A DNA stretch of 64,000 bases from Sipunculus nudus (Eukaryota > Annelida > Sipuncula > Golfingiida > Sipunculidae), in assembly GCA_026874595.1 (NCBI GenBank), contig CM049317.1:66692618-66756617 (forward strand), in the 5' to 3' direction. Shown in pieces: positions 50,691 through 61,760 of the stretch. Position 1 is the stretch's first letter. Each line of letters opens with the position of its first letter. The position numbers and the translations under genes were made by a program. The notes under the pieces are model-generated. The model saw nothing but the letters and a program-made list of their open reading frames with translations. It ran no database searches and was not told the DNA's origin.

Positions 50691-52330
50691 CAGACGTTGC
50701 TAAATTCACTTGAAGGTTCAAGACAACATCCATACAATCCATCAGTTTTACACATAAGTTATCTTCATCATACCAAATATGCTATTAAGGATTCTTTATA
50801 ATTATAAGCAAGGCAATTTGTTTTCCTTGGGGATTCCCTGGGAATTCCCTGGTATAAGGGGTCGCATTAGTCCTACCAGAGCAGAGGTCACCTTTAATCG
50901 AACTGTTTGGAACAATGCAGTTCGATTGGGATCATGGCGGAGTTGCATATGTGGTCTTTAAATACTCTATGGTTTATCTAATTTTAATGTATACATTAAT
51001 GATCAGGTCCCCCCTCTTCTACTAGTACTGGCCTCCGACTTCTGTTGTGATTTTCCACTTCCTCGGCTGCTGTGTGAGCCTCGTTCCTGTCGCGACCCCT
51101 GAATCATAGATAATTATATACAGTATATTAGTTTGTTTACGACATCTCTGACATCTCGCAATTTCTGCATTTCTGCATTGTGTAGGTGAGATAATATGAT
51201 AATAACGCGAATCCCCTGTGATTTTGAAGTGCGTATAATTGATCGTTTGAATATGTTTAATTAACTATTAATAATAGATTATAATGATTCATTGTAATTA
51301 ATTACTTCCGCCATGGGGGCTTTGATTTCACCTGTGTTTGTTTTGATTCTTGTCTTTGACAGAACTACGAAAAAAATACCAAACAAAATTGTTTTAAGTT
51401 GGCTGAAGAAAGCTTCTAATCAATACGTTGCTGGGAAAACCGAAATCAAACAAATCCAAAAATAACACGGCAAAGCTATATACACAGTAGTTGGATGAGC
51501 TAAATTTTTGATTTCGCTAAGCCTCATTACTTGTTTAACAAATGGGGAAATAAATTCAGTTGTATAAACCGTCCGTATAATTACAACCACACTCCATCCC
51601 TGTCACTTAAATGAACGTTAAAGATAAAACAGTAGTGAATGAGCGATTTGTAACTAAGTAAACAAGGAAAATTTCCTGTAACCATCGCATAAATAATTGA
51701 GTCAACAATTACATGAAAGATAAAACCTTTATACAAGCAGTGCTTTCAGCTGACAAGCATGTGTATTTGTTGACAATGCTACCAGAAAATAATGATAAAT
51801 AATATATGTTTTTGAATATATAATTTTGGAAGCGACAAGGGAGGTAACCAGTGCAAAAATTAAAAGAAGATGAATAAAGATGGCATGATTAAACCTGTCT
51901 CCTAACTAATACACAAAGCACTATTTGGTCAATATAGCCATCAATAATAAGGACAATGACTTGTTGGTATACACTGCCGGGGGGGGGGGGATACAGGCGG
52001 GTGGTGTACTAAACGTTGCTATTGCAACATCATTCACTGACCTCTCCGTCTTCTTCAGACTCCGTAATCTTCCCAAGGTAAGGTCGATGCTGAGCTCCTC
52101 TGTGGGTCTGTAAATATATAATATCAAGTTGACATCCATCGGGCACAAATCAGTTTTTAGATACAGTTGTATATTGAATATAGTTCTTGGAGATTTCATA
52201 ACGTTAGTAAACTCCTAAGAAATGCCACATTGTTGAGGATGACCGGGTGAAAGCTACATAAATGAAAGTCCCTGGGTTGGAAGTTTTACTATTGTTATCA
52301 GTTTAAGAAAATTCGGCCAATAAGACTTCT
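50691..52330. other. Intergenic region, no gene recognised
   Basis: Includes a G run (51980-51989). On the minus strand near 51990-52110 a stretch 'gaagaagacggagaggtcagtgaatga' resembles 3' tails of Penelope-like or similar retroelements. No transposase or reverse transcriptase remains. Confidence 0.35.
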
Positions 52331-52344
52331 GAAGGAAAATTCTG

Positions 52345-52590
52345 ACATATATCCATAAGGTTATAATGAAATGTGGGTGTGATCTTTTAAATATCCATTA
52401 AGGCATAATGATATGTGGATGTAGTCTTACAAATCAATAAAGTCATTATGATATGTGGTTACAACTTTGTATCCATACGGACATAATGATATGTGGGTGT
52501 GGTCTTTAAAATATCCGTTAGGGCATCATGATATGTGGATAAAGTCTTACAATATCAATAAGGACATTATGATATGTAGGTGTAGGTGCC
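52345..52590. repeat. Minisatellite, about 45-50-bp period, about six copies
   Basis: Degenerate tandem unit of the form atccataagg(a/c)cataatgatatgtgg(g/a)tgtggtctt, recurring through the interval. Confidence 0.75.
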
Positions 52591-52869
52591 ATAAGTTAAC
52601 ATAGTGTGAAGCATCTGAAATCGTATTATTTAAATTCAGTGTCGTGAGTCTGAACTACTTGTACAACTAAATGCACAATACAGCCCTGATTGCTCGTTGG
52701 CCATGGACTTCTATGAAAATAAGCAGGGTGGGTTCGTGTACAATACATATACACACAAAAGACGAAAATTAACCTAATCAACAGGGAATGCATGTAAAAG
52801 GTTATAATATTCTGTTTAGTTAGGCATCTGTTTCCTCGTCAATTATACGCTGATTTACGTTAAAAGTAA

Positions 52870-53450
52870 TTGCAAAAAAAAAAAAAAAAAAAATAGCATG
52901 AACCAAATTAACATACTTTACCACGTTACTTAAAATGGATAATTCATATGGATTTTTTTTTTATTTTGCAGCTTAGGTTTTTCATTGTTTAAAAAAAGAA
53001 CAACATTTAAAGATACACATTTATTTTAATAAAGAACAATTTTATGCATAATTGATTATGATTTGATATTTTTCACTTTATCAAAAAGGGTATTTCACTC
53101 ATCTAAATGTTTTACTTTTTATTATTTTTCCACAATTTTCACTTGCGATAGATATATACGATCGTAATTTAATTCACATTTTAATGACATTAATGATATT
53201 GTTGAATTGCAGATTGTGTCGATGATGTCTTAATCCAAAATAATCAACAATATTATTTAAATTTTGTAGTCTTTCGAGTAAAGATCCGCTCGGATTTCTT
53301 TTTTAGTGGGTGGCTTGCTCTCTCACTGCTCAAAGTAGTGCTGGGGGACAGGCCCTGGGCTTCCCACCACCTGCAGGCAGCCCTGACGAAGTGGGTCGTG
53401 ACAGGACTATACTGATCTTCAAATAATAAAACTGAATGTGATTATATATA
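52870..53450. other. Intergenic DNA with A run and a retroelement-like tail
   Basis: An A run at 52873-52892. A GC-richer stretch at 53300-53420 ends ccctgacgaagtgggtcgtgac, again like a retroelement 3' tail. A plus-strand open frame of about 65 codons after a good acceptor (gaattgcag, 53213) reads through it; read as part of the relic rather than a host exon. Confidence 0.35.
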
Positions 53451-54152
53451 GATGCATGTTCATAATTTATGCATACTTGTTGTTTGTATGCAGATTGAAA
53501 GCGAGTTCTCTGTTTATTTGAAGCACCTTTTTATATTTATTTATTTTCTTCCATTTTCTTTATACTTTAAGACTTACTGTTAACTGTTTTGTATTGTAAT
53601 TGATATTGTTTAAAGTTGTGATCCTTCCACTTAAATTATTAGTTAAGGCTTATGAATTCTATTGTATTGCAGGACCCTTGGGCTTCTGGCTCTTTCGAAA
53701 ATAAACTTCTTTCTGTAACCCTGTCCTATTGTTTGGTATTGTGTGTGGTTTACCATTTGGACACAAGATGGCCCCACAGACAGGTGTCAGGCCTCTTTCA
53801 TGTTCATTTCAGCAGAAACCACAAGGTCACTGATAATGCAGATTGGTTTGATCAATTCTGGGGGATGTTCATAACTGGAATATGTCCTAAAGTGTCTCAA
53901 GGATTAAGATTACAATACAATTTCTGGTTCCAGTAAACAGGTTTGGAAAACTTGAAATATTGGATACAGGTACTTCAACGTTACACTTGATTACTGACAT
54001 ATATACTACTGAAGTCAGCCAGTTATCTCTAAATGTGGTATTCCGGGTATGCTCACGGACTTTTTATTGATGCCCTGCCTTCTCTTTCTGTACAGTCACC
54101 AGACTATTGTTAATATGTAAAGTATAAAAAAATAAACGTGTCTACTTACCGA

Positions 54153-54220
54153 TGGCATTGCATATGATAAAGTATCCCTGCTCAACGCCCCCCGGAATTT
54201 TCTTTTCGCATCTAACAGCT
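54153..54220 (-). CDS. Small internal exon, minus strand (unrecognised gene)
   Basis: Sharp splice sites: acceptor atattttttgcag and donor gtaagt, phase 1 at both ends. Encodes VRCEKKIPGG and EQGYFIICNAI with two Cys. It could follow the EGF-like exon at 55115-55254 in a phase-compatible way. Family unknown. Confidence 0.45.
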
Positions 54221-54613
54221 GCAAAAAATATAAAAATCATAAGAAATATAAGCCAAAATACTGAATATCAATGTAAAGCACCATACTTTAATTATAATAA
54301 AACAGAAATAAAGTGACCCAGCACCGGTATCTGCACACGGATCAACTCCAAACCATAACATTTCCTTGTTTTTAGATCATAGCATTCCATCAATAGCTTT
54401 CTGAACTATCTCATATAACGATAACAGAAATTTGCCGGATGGCGCAACAAAGCATGATTTAACCATCAGCATACCCAAGGTATAATGTGTTAACTGACGG
54501 CTGCACCATATACACCATTTATGTTAACATACATTGCAACTTAATGCCATGGTTATGGGTCAAGAGAAACAGTATAAAAACGGTGAATTAAATCACTTTT
54601 CTCTTTATATCAT

Positions 54614-54703
54614 CTAAAGAATCAGGTTTTTCGGTCGTGTCATTAACTCATACAATTCAGCCGCAAACCTTCCCAATATTTCTCTCGGTATTCCTTTTGG
54701 TCT
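54614..54703 (-). CDS. Possible terminal exon, minus strand (unrecognised)
   Basis: A strong acceptor (tctttttttctgacag) leads into about 30 codons, RPKGIPREILGRFAAELYEL and on to a stop at 54614. Phase 1 entry fits the donor of the EGF-like exon upstream, making it an alternative last exon. Function unknown; could be chance. Confidence 0.3.
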   Translation of the reverse strand, partial: RPKGIPREILGRFAAELYELMTRPKNLIL

Positions 54704-55114
54704 GTCTGTCAGAAAAAAAGATATCTGAGAAAAATGTAACAGACTTGACGAAACTGTCGAGCAGTTGTATCCGGTTATGCTAGGAAGCCCTAAATCTTGG
54801 TCCAATATCTACATTCTTACTACATATAGTTGCCCGAAATTAAATACTGCCAGTCCTGTTCTCCAGGCGAAATACCATAATATCTTTGAACCTCAGGTAT
54901 AATTACACCATCCAGAATGATGCTACCCTCCATGATTCACTTTGCACACACACACACACATATCTATAATCGCACCACTAGAGATGTTAACGACCAGGTT
55001 CTTATAATATAAAACCAACTGGCTGACACTCATACATACGAACACTCCTAACTAAAGATCAATTAGTCATGAGTTAAAAAAAAAACAAATCCATACATTA
55101 ATAACATACACTTA

Positions 55115-55254
55115 CGTTCTCTGGAGAAGCGCTCCATACATATAAGCACTGAAGTTTGATAATAATCACAGAAACAACCACCTATTCCGTTAACCTCAGT
55201 ACACAGAGAAGTCCCCTGTTCACACTTCTCCTGATCACATGACACACGTGACAT
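55115..55254 (-). CDS. EGF-like domain exon, minus strand
   Basis: The frame has the cysteine spacing C-x4-C-x6-C-x8-C-x-C-x8-C (CDQEKCEQG, LCTEVNG, GCFCDYYQ, LIC), which is EGF-like, and ends at a strong donor (gtaagt) in phase 1. Both phase-1 exons at lower coordinates (54614-54703 and 54153-54220) can follow it. The frame opens with a Met at 55254 but there is no signal peptide, so the true 5' end is probably an unseen splice acceptor. Part of a small or partly decayed gene. Confidence 0.45.
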
Positions 55255-55259
55255 CGGAA

Positions 55260-56187
55260 TGTTGCGCTGCCCGGCTCACCGTTTGTTCGCGCTGTGTTTA
55301 CAGTACAATCTGTCCGTCTTTAGATTCACAGAACTCCGACCACCATCAGTCCCTCGTGCGTGAACTGGTATAACTCTCAAGCCACAGTTCGCCTAGTTTA
55401 CTCACTAATTAGCGCACAGACGATTCTATTTTAACTCAGAGTCAACGTCTTTCACAGCTGATGACTCCTGTAATCATCCAGCTCTAGATAACCGAATATG
55501 CTTCTACACAGCAATTTCCAGTACCTCCACAATTACCCGTTGAATAATGTTCTCGGTCTGCTCCTGGAAGTGCTCAAAAAAGGATTGAATCGCCAGATTA
55601 CCAGTCCTTCGGCAAAATGTGATACTCCCTCTGAAGTCCGTTAAAGAGAAATCACCGTGGCCTTCCTCAGACACAAACAATCTACGTTTATAGACACCAT
55701 CTCTCCGCTGGCTAAACTCTGATGCATGCAGACCAGTCCTAGACTGCAGATACCGTCATTCTACACGAACTAGTGCGCTGATCGGGCATTTGTCGTGAAC
55801 ATCTTCTTAATCCAGACTTATGTCTGCTTGCTTACGTCACACGTCTTCAGGCCAATAACTACTCCCTATTATGCCGACTGCCAATTATTACATGAATCTT
55901 AATATGGACACACCTCCAGAGACAAAACTCTAATCAGGTGCTGATCCTCTGAAGTCTACATCAAGCAATGGTTACTATAGAGACCGATAAACAGAGACGG
56001 CTCCCACGGAAATAAACTGAACTGAAATAAACATCAAACGAGACACGTATGCTCTCTAACCTAAGTTCTCAGGCTTATATCTTAACATGATACACTATAT
56101 TAATGTACAGTAAATTATCAAAACAATCATCCAATTATACATCATACTACAACATGCAATACAATAAATAACTCATGTCCCCCAGTG

Positions 56188-56190
<3 letters not shown>
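55260..56190. other. No feature recognised
   Basis: Nothing beyond a (TA)n tract at its right end (56191-56234). Confidence 0.4.

Positions 56191-56234
<44 letters not shown>
56191..56234. repeat. (TA)n microsatellite
   Basis: Perfect TA tract just left of the LTR element. Confidence 0.95.
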
Positions 56235-56237
<3 letters not shown>

Positions 56238-56312
56238 TCAATGCAACACTACATGCACGAACTCATCTGAATCAGCTGTAAACAATATTACTTCTGTTAT
56301 GATCACAGTGAA

Positions 56313-56766
56313 CACCTATAATGTACAAAGGGCCACTCTATTATTACTACAATTCTCACTCTCTGTATTTCATCATGATTATATATTATGTAAGTTGCAG
56401 GTGTTTAAGTTAATTGGGACTTTGTGTATTCAAATGTCAGAGCTGAGTTGCCAGGTATTTACATAATGACTGTAATTGTTTAGCCTTGATAACATGGCAA
56501 ATTTATTCAGTCTAATTGCACTTTCATTCAGCTCCTGTGCACACCTTTCTTAGATTGCATTTTTGTGACACGTCAGGGAACTCTCTGATTGGTTTACAAA
56601 TGGTTTTATGAATCTTGATTGAAGATATGTTGTGGGGGTAGAGTCACTTACAAACTGGGCTTGGCATCCCCTCTCCTGTATAGTTAAAATAAAGAATATT
56701 TTACATCAACTCAGAGACTTGTAAGTTTGTCACTAATGCATCCTGGACCAAGTTATAAGTTCTACA
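56313..56766 (+). repeat. 5' LTR
   Basis: Left direct repeat; its 5' end is eroded (acctataatg against tgtgtaatg). Contains an AATAAA signal near 56690. Confidence 0.68.
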
Positions 56767-58650
56767 CTGGCGCGAATCCCTCTTATCGTACCTGGAATCA
56801 AATGCAGAAAGTCAAAATATACCTTACAAGCATACCTGCAATAATACAGTAAAATTCATGTAGAATGTTCGTGCGACAGTACCTAAGCTGCTCCAGTGAA
56901 AGCCTGTTGTGATCCATCCAGGCCAGAAGAAGCTAACCTGCTGATGTACCCTTAAGAACCAAACAGTTACATAGATCTGATCACTGGCTATGGTTTTCAA
57001 CTAAATATCAAGAGCACTGAGAAAAAGTCACTTGGGAAAGAAGCAACTAGTGATGTCGCTGATGCCAATTTACAAGAGAAGAGCTCGATGCTTATGACGC
57101 CGCCGCTCATATGCCTCGTGGAACACAGGTCAGAGGAGCAAACCCAAGGATGCGCCGACAGCTATCAGGAGCAAGAGAGCCATTTCAAGCCATGCAGCAG
57201 AACAGAATAACTATGCTATCAATAAACTGTATATGCGTTTTATGTATTCTTCTGATAGGAATACTAAAAATTTTAAAATAATATGGCAGTTAAATGTTGT
57301 TAAAAATGTTGGAGCTATATGAATATTCCAAAATATATGCAACTGGTTTATCTTTGATAGAATTAGCTAGTATTTTAACCTTTTTAACTTATATCTGTCA
57401 GGTGTGTATATATTGACATGCAGTGCAATACAGCATGCAGGTTGTATCTTAAAACTTACATACATTCCTGGTTTAAAGTCACACCTTTTATGGTAAATCT
57501 TAGTTTTATTAAGAAAGTGCTTCATATAGTTGTAAGTAAGTCACAGAGTAATGTGATCCGTTAACAGGATGTTTTCTGGTTTATATTGCTGGTACGCTGA
57601 AGTCTGGTGGTCATGTGAGACAGATATATTGATGGTTAACTCCTCCTTTTCTTAAAAAAATAATCTTGAGATAATTAACTGCATGGTCGTTAGTTTGAAA
57701 ATATATCAACTTTAAGCGCATATATATAACTTGAATGCATGTGCATCTGAGGAATTCGGATGCATCATTAAGCTAACATATATACAAGTATGTCTTATTT
57801 GCAAGATGTTCTGTGAAATAACTAGGTATAAGTCTAAAGGCGAGGTAATACCCGGCTGCGACTTGATAAATCTCAGTTCATGATATCAGTTATTGTATTA
57901 TCAGAAAACAGTTGAAAATTTTGCTTATTTTGTCTTATGAATGTTGGGCATGGTGATCTAACAGAGATACGTAAGTTATACATGCGCATTTGTGTTATAA
58001 TAATTGTCATATTCATATTTAAATCAAGGACGTGCTTTCTAGATGGTAGCCAGCACAGAAATGTATGGCCAACACTTATAAAATCTACAAGCATGGTTGG
58101 ATCAGGTGTGAACATCCATTGTAGTAGAAACGCACTATATTACTGTGAATAAGTGTAATCAGTCGATACATACAGTCCTTGATACACGTGTTACATATTG
58201 TACGTGTATATCCTAGTTTTCAAAATATTCATATGTATTTTTACATTTTAAGTTTATCCTTTATTGTGTGTATTAACGGGTTACACAATTTTGAATAAGA
58301 TAATATCAGTAGCCTATAGCTGAACGGTGTGACAATGGTTATATAATTCAACTAATATAAGTCTTACTGTTGACATTGACAAGATGTACACTATAGCTTC
58401 AGTTCAACAGCTATATATTTTTATGTAATGTAGGGACAAATCATGCTTTTGAACATCCCATACATGTAAGCAGAAGTTGCAAATTTCATACATTCCCGTC
58501 ATGATCTTATTTATTTATCTATTTTTGTTTTACTTTGTCTGTTAAGTGTGATGAAGATACTGTCAAGTATCCTGTAAACGTCTTATTAATAGTCTGAATA
58601 TGGAAAACCTGGTCTATGGGAGTCTTAACCGACCAGGCTAACAGTTATAA

Positions 58651-58652
<2 letters not shown>

Positions 58653-58711
<59 letters not shown>
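58653..58711. repeat. (TA)n microsatellite
   Basis: Perfect TA tract inside the LTR element. Confidence 0.95.
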
Positions 58712-58714
<3 letters not shown>

Positions 58715-58792
58715 TGTGCTTAACAAATAATTAACATTGTCATGAATGTACTGGTCCTATAGTAAACCATAGTATGTCTTGCCATATATTTA

Positions 58793-59320
58793 CCTAATAA
58801 ATATGGATCAGAAATGAACATCTGGTATGGTACAGGCACAGAACAGAATTATTTCAGTGTTACACTGGCATACCTATTAAAGACGGATCAGAAATGAGCG
58901 TTTGATGTGGTATTAGGAGATTCTTTTTCAAAGTTTTGTCAGTATGAACCTGCCAGTTCAGTGGTATAGGACAAAATTATTTTAGTGTCACACTGCTATA
59001 TATTACCTGGTAAGGACGAGTCAGAAATGAGCGTCTGGTATAGTATTTTTTGGAAAGATTCTCGCAGGGTCAACCTGCCTGTTCGGTGGCACAAAACAGA
59101 GTTTTAAGTGTATCACTGACATACCTGTTGAAGATGGGTCAGAAATGAGCGTCTAGCATGGTATTAGGCAATTTTGTTTCTAAGTTTTGTCGGTGTGAAC
59201 TGGCCCTGATCAGTGATATATTAAAGAATAAGGGAAGAGTTACACTGGCATTTGTTTACCTAATAAGGACGGATCAGAAATGAGCGTCTAGTATGGTATT
59301 TTGGCAATTTGTTTTCGTTT
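58793..59320. repeat. Five-copy tandem repeat inside the LTR element
   Basis: The motif gga(t)cagaaatgagcgtctgg recurs at about 58805, 58884, 59018, 59136 and 59270, i.e. units of 78-136 bp, each with a tacactggcatacct-like lead. Confidence 0.75.
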
Positions 59321-59554
59321 CATTTTGTCAATGGGGCCATATTTGGGTGTCTTAAGTACTCCTGTGTGAATATATATGGAACAGACAGAGGTATAAACAC
59401 CCGTAAGGATATTTATGGGTGTATTATATCATTTAGATCTTAAATGACAGGTTGCAAGTGGATATGTGCAAACGTTATTAGACTATTGAATATATACAAT
59501 GTATTGACGCTTAATTAGTGCGAGAAGAGGTCAATTTTTAAGGGGAAGGGGAGG

Positions 59555-60025
59555 TGTGTAATGTACCAAGGGCCAGTCTATTACTACAATTCTCACTCTC
59601 TGTATTTCATCATGGTTATATTTATGTAAGTTGCAGGTTTTTAAGTTAATTGGGACTTTGTGTATTCAAATGTCAGAGCTGAGTTACCAGGTATTTACAT
59701 AATGACTGTAATTGCTTAGCCTTGATTACATGGCAACTCTATTCAGTCTAATTTCACTTTCATTCAGCTCCTGTGCACACCTTTCTTTAATTACATTTTT
59801 GTGACACGTTAGGGAAATTTCAGATTGGTTTACAAATGGTTTTATGAATTTGATTGAAGAAATATATGTTGTGGAGGTAGAGTCAGATAAAAACTGGGGG
59901 CCAAGCCCTGAACTTGGGCTTGGCATCCCCTCTCCTGTTTAGTTAAAATAAAGAATATTTTACATCATCTCAGAGACTTGTAAGTTTGTCACCAATGCAT
60001 CCTGGACAATGTTATGATTTCTACA
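59555..60025 (+). repeat. 3' LTR
   Basis: Right direct repeat with intact TG start, preceded by the polypurine tract; contains AATAAA near 59948 and one insertion (ccaagccctgaacttgggcttgg, partly a local inverted repeat) absent from the left copy. Confidence 0.7.
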
Positions 60026-60029
60026 CTCC

Positions 60030-61424
60030 GACCTGGCCTTGATCTGAGAAGATATTACATCAGTAACTATTCTGTGGAGCAAGGCTGACCGTGTACACAC
60101 TAGATTTTTGTGGTTAAATGTTCACAGTTTGCACTCTGGGAATATTTGCATGTGATTTCCTCTATTTCTAATTTTCCTTTATTAGTCATTGGGACACAGT
60201 CTGTTATAAGAAATGGTTATATAAATCATGACTCGCTTTATTTTTGTTTAATCTAAATAAATAATATAAAGAACAAGAGGAAAGAACCGGGTACAGAGCT
60301 GTTTGGATATTTTCGGAAATGTTTATCCCTAAAGCATGATTCCCCTATAAGCCATCATTATTAATTAATTATTTTATCAACTGTAAATTTATCTGAAATG
60401 ACTGGATGCGGAAAGGTCATACTAAGTGATATTTCAATGCTTCAGATAACGTATAAGGGCCACACAACAAATGTTCATACACATAATTAACACGTGACCC
60501 ATGGGTTATGGCGCTCAGCTAAACCAGGGGTGCATGGCAAGGTCATAATTAATGTAGAATGCCTCCAATAACGCTGTCCCAGATAAAACATGCCGCCTTG
60601 GAGATGGTACGCGTTCTCAGTTTGCTCTGTTTTGTTTTTACAAAAAATAATGATAGACTTCGTACAGGTTGCAACCCCGATGTTAGGTTTTTCTATGAAT
60701 TGAATAAATTATGTAATAATGCTGTGAAAAAGTATAATAAATTTGACTTCTGTTTTGGGATGCAATGTCCTAAATATAATGTTATATGGGTGATGCATCT
60801 TAACTTTCCATAGTACACATAAACTCCATAATTCCAAAATACACTCCTTAAGCTTTTATATAATTCTAAATAAAAGGGCATATTAAAGAGGTAATGCATC
60901 TTAACTTTCAATTGTACATATAAAGTCTTGTAATTAAGATTGCGCTATTTATCTACCTGGTTCTACATAACTGAAAAGCCTACAGGAGCATAGTGACGTA
61001 ATTCAGTAATGGAGGAAGCAGCGGTGTGTCAATTTAACCCTCTAGCCCCCGGCGCCCAGCGAATAAAAATTTAATATTCATCTTCTGTAAAATATCATTT
61101 TTGGTCGACAATTTTGGTTAAATCTGCATACACAACAAAACCTGAACTGACGGGAAAATGAATGTCAGATAAGGGTTAATTGAATGTTGGCTCTTGAACA
61201 AAGGGATATATAAAACCTTGCAAACTTCTAATTATCTACGGTTGCAATTACTATCTAAAAATTGGCTTTTTCCTTACCCCTGGCACCCCTGAATAATCAC
61301 CGCTACAGACATAACATGCAGGATTTTTTGGTGATCAATAATTAAAACTTCATACCATTTTGAGTTGAATCAAGCGTTTTGTTCATGAACAAACATATTT
61401 TGCCTATGGTGGACGCACATTCCT
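60030..61424. other. Intergenic region beyond the ZU5 gene's 3' end
   Basis: AT-rich; a short direct repeat 'gtgatgcatcttaactttc / gtaatgcatcttaactttc' near 60791 and 60891. No gene recognised. Confidence 0.4.
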
Positions 61425-61760
61425 TCAGGCTCTGTTCAGTTTTATACTTGTGTTATCAATGAACAATGGACAAACCTGGTCAATTCTCACGACATCCGTG
61501 AAGGTGGTCTGCATTGGTTCGTAGAGCTTTGATGTTTTAGGCAGGCTCTTCTCCGTTTTGCTGGCCTTTGTAGGTTTAGCTTGTTTTCCCGTAAACTGTT
61601 CTTGCGACACCGACCTACTTGTCTGCATCACGGTGAACTCTAACTGGTATCGGAACGCCTCCTGGATTTTGCTGGTTTCCGTTTCCTGTACCACGAACTC
61701 TGCTGCGATCCGCCATGGGCCGCGGCAGTGGCACGCCACGAGGTTGTAAAACTCTTTTGC
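61425..61760 (-). CDS. ZU5 gene terminal exon
   Basis: Acceptor tatgttccag, 111 codons and TGA. First half is UPA-like (CRGPWRIAAEFVV); second half is low complexity and basic (KQAKPTKASKTEK). The frame continues upstream through the intron in one reading, but the acceptor fixes the start. Confidence 0.75.
   Translation of the reverse strand, partial: AKEFYNLVACHCRGPWRIAAEFVVQETETSKIQEAFRYQLEFTVMQTSRSVSQEQFTGKQAKPTKASKTEKSLPKTSKLYEPMQTTFTDVVRIDQVCPLFIDNTSIKLNRA

Larger units (their letters stand above)
56313..60025 (+). mobile_element. Degenerate, non-autonomous LTR retrotransposon
   Basis: Two direct repeats of about 455-470 bp (56313-56766 and 59555-60025) have the same orientation and clearly the same sequence. 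The right copy starts TGTGTAATG and both end TCTACA. Directly before the right copy is a polypurine tract, AAGGGGAAGGGGAGG (59540-59554). Directly after the left copy, CTGGCGCGAATCC could be a tRNA primer-binding site. The 2.8-kb interior has no gag or pol frame, a five-copy repeat and a (TA)n tract (58653-58711). Left and right LTRs differ by many substitutions and indels, so the insertion is old. Confidence 0.7.

Noticed and set aside
50779-50961. 60-codon frame near 50.8 kb
   Set aside because: No splice sites, domain or conservation to support it.
53217-53415. Plus-strand exon after the acceptor at 53213
   Set aside because: Open frame runs through a retroelement-like tail and has no matching donor or family.
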